A stretch of 13,512 nt of DNA from positions 1-13,512 of the forward strand of contig JAJISH010000350.1 in NCBI GenBank assembly GCA_022848825.1, in the 5' to 3' direction. A model generated the notes under the pieces. It was given only the letters and a program-made list of their open reading frames with translations. It searched no databases and was not told where the DNA came from. The position numbers were made by a program, and so were the translations under genes. The stretch comes from Thermoplasmatota archaeon (GTDB taxonomy: Archaea > Thermoplasmatota > Thermoplasmata > RBG-16-68-12 > JAGMCJ01). The number at the start of each line of letters is the position of its first letter. Position 1 is the first letter of the stretch. This document shows positions 12,276 through 13,512 of this stretch, piece by piece.

Positions 12276-13512
12276 ATCGACCTCGTTCCGCCGAGAAGGT
12301 CCTTCATCAGCTGCATGAGTGAGATCTTCCCCTTCATCTCATCTTTCGCAATGTGGAACATCTTCTCCTTCTTTGTCCCATCGACCGTGTACATCCTGTT
12401 GAGGATCCCGCAGAGGAGTTGAGGATACGCGCTGTATATCCTCGGGTTCATAAGGAACGACGGCGCATTGCCGAACTCCTCCAGCTCGCTGAGGACCCCG
12501 AGACTTCGAAGGTCGTGAAGGTATCTGGAGAGAGAGCCCGCCGAGTAGTCGTTCGCTGCGCGGGCGGCCTTTATCGTCTCCGCTGCCGCCATCCCGGAGA
12601 GGATGGCCAGGTCGACGCCTCGGTACGTGTACCCGTGGCTGAGGACGAAGCCAGCGGCATCGCCCACCGCGAGGAACCCGTTGGTGTAGGGGCTCGGGAT
12701 CATGCGGGTCCCCAGCTCTGGGATCATGTGCGCCGAGTACTCGACGACTTTCCCTCCCTCGATGTACTTCTGAATGGATGGATGAAGCTTGAATCTCTCC
12801 ATGAGCTCCTGGATCTCCGTCCTGTGGCTGGACAGGTCCTCGGGCTGTACGACGACGCCGAGGGATACGGAATCCTCGTTCGTGTACAGGAAGCCTCCCC
12901 CGCGGAGGAAGTTCGTCACCTGTCCTATGTAAGCATTGGCCACGCCCTCCTTCTCGCCGACGTTGAACCTGTCCTCGATCCTCTTCTTCGTGAGCTTGAT
13001 CGTCTCTTTGACCCCGACGGAGATCTCCTTTGGAATCAGCTCCGGTCGTATCCCGGCCTTCTGGGCGAAGATCGATGCGACACCGTCCGCCGCGATGATT
13101 ACGTTCGCCTTCACCTCGTCGCCGCCCGCCCGGACACCGAAGACCGTGCCGTTGGAGACCAGCAGATCGTCGACCCTGGTCCCGCTTATGACCATGGCCC
13201 CCTCTTCTCCTGCCCTCTTTGCCAGCCACTTGTCGAACTTCGATCTTATCGCCGTGAAGCTGTTCACCCGCGAGCTCCCCGTTCGCAGTGAGTCGTACTG
13301 GATCGTGACCGCTGTGTCCTTCGAGAGCATGGAGATGTTCTCCTGGACAACATAGCGCTCGATGGGCGCCTCCCGCCAGTCCTCCGGGAAGAGGCGCTTG
13401 AGCGGGTAGGTGTAGATCCTCCCGCCATAAACGTTCTTGGAGCCTGGGAACTTGCCCCTTTCGATGATGAGGACGCTGAATCCCTCTTTCGCTAGGGAAT
13501 ATGCCGCCGAGC
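12272..13512 (-). CDS. fixC: FixC-type flavoprotein dehydrogenase / ETF-quinone oxidoreductase homologue (N-terminus beyond window)
   Basis: The frame runs from the window edge to a stop at 12272, giving 412 visible residues; roughly 15-20 N-terminal residues with the first GxGxxG are lost. Visible residues start SAAYSLAKEGFSVLIIERG, the end of the FAD Rossmann fold. Next come GSKNVYGGRIYTYPL, which is characteristic of FixC, then IIAADG and the second FAD motif AVGDAAGFV (GDAAG at 12650-12664). It ends without the C-terminal iron-sulfur domain of mitochondrial-type ETF-QO, so it is the FixC form, which normally works with a separate FixX. FixC takes electrons from EtfAB to quinone at the membrane; in FixABCX complexes the other branch reduces ferredoxin. 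A start at 13330 would give 352 residues but would cut off the FAD fold, so the gene clearly extends upstream. It is the first visible gene of the fixC-etfBA cluster. Confidence 0.9.
   Translation of the reverse strand, partial: SAAYSLAKEGFSVLIIERGKFPGSKNVYGGRIYTYPLKRLFPEDWREAPIERYVVQENISMLSKDTAVTIQYDSLRTGSSRVNSFTAIRSKFDKWLAKRAGEEGAMVISGTRVDDLLVSNGTVFGVRAGGDEVKANVIIAADGVASIFAQKAGIRPELIPKEISVGVKETIKLTKKRIEDRFNVGEKEGVANAYIGQVTNFLRGGGFLYTNEDSVSLGVVVQPEDLSSHRTEIQELMERFKLHPSIQKYIEGGKVVEYSAHMIPELGTRMIPSPYTNGFLAVGDAAGFVLSHGYTYRGVDLAILSGMAAAETIKAARAANDYSAGSLSRYLHDLRSLGVLSELEEFGNAPSFLMNPRIYSAYPQLLCGILNRMYTVDGTKKEKMFHIAKDEMKGKISLMQLMKDLLGGTRSM

Noticed and set aside
12339..13229. 296-codon minus-strand frame inside fixC
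   Set aside because: Very rich in Arg and Gly and offset from the FAD-binding FixC frame; a typical out-of-frame shadow.

Overview
The window looks like part of a chromosome from an uncultivated euryarchaeon, most likely a member of Candidatus Thermoplasmatota. This rests on moderately high GC, Shine-Dalgarno sites of the GGTGA/GGAGG type, TATA boxes in the archaeal position, GTG and TTG starts, secreted beta-propeller and beta-helix/PKD proteins, an archaeal-type pyruvate/2-oxoacid:ferredoxin oxidoreductase, and a DUF6775-like protein. The taxonomic call is inference; no rRNA or other marker gene is present. Coding density is high and no gap reaches 300 bases. The longest gap is 211 bases, between the por operon and the GTPase gene.

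Layout. (1) 1-2976, minus strand: two exported proteins. One is a beta-propeller protein cut off by the left window edge. The other is a NosD-like right-handed beta-helix protein with a C-terminal PKD domain. (2) 3125-7841, minus strand: a metabolic block transcribed from 7841 downwards. It holds a fused gamma-delta subunit, the alpha subunit and the beta subunit of a TPP-dependent 2-oxoacid:ferredoxin oxidoreductase, joined by two ATGA stop/start overlaps. After these come a Thi4-family thiamine-thiazole synthase with its own TATA box and a DUF6775-like putative metalloprotein. (3) 8053-8943, plus strand: a Ras/Rab-type small GTPase with an unrecognised ~110-residue N-terminal extension, starting with TTG. 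(4) 8953-10454: a small two-cluster ferredoxin (minus) and an acyl-CoA dehydrogenase (plus), divergent from a shared AT-rich promoter. (5) 10447-13512, minus strand: FixC-type flavoprotein dehydrogenase (cut by the right edge), EtfB and EtfA, joined by GTGA and ATGA overlaps. They run convergently into the acyl-CoA dehydrogenase with an 8-base overlap.

How the genes fit together. The acyl-CoA dehydrogenase, EtfAB and FixC form a plausible electron path from acyl-CoA through ETF flavins to a quinone-type acceptor, possibly with electron bifurcation to ferredoxin. The 2-oxoacid oxidoreductase makes reduced ferredoxin and acyl-CoA from 2-oxoacids and needs TPP, whose thiazole half is made by the neighbouring Thi4. 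The common theme is ferredoxin/flavin-linked acyl-CoA and 2-oxoacid metabolism.

The points most worth a second look are the Thi4 with a cysteine at the sulfur-donor position, the GTPase with a substituted switch II glutamine and unknown N-terminal domain, the ferredoxin missing one cluster ligand, and the apparent absence of fixX. I saw no CRISPR array, insertion sequence, tRNA or rRNA.
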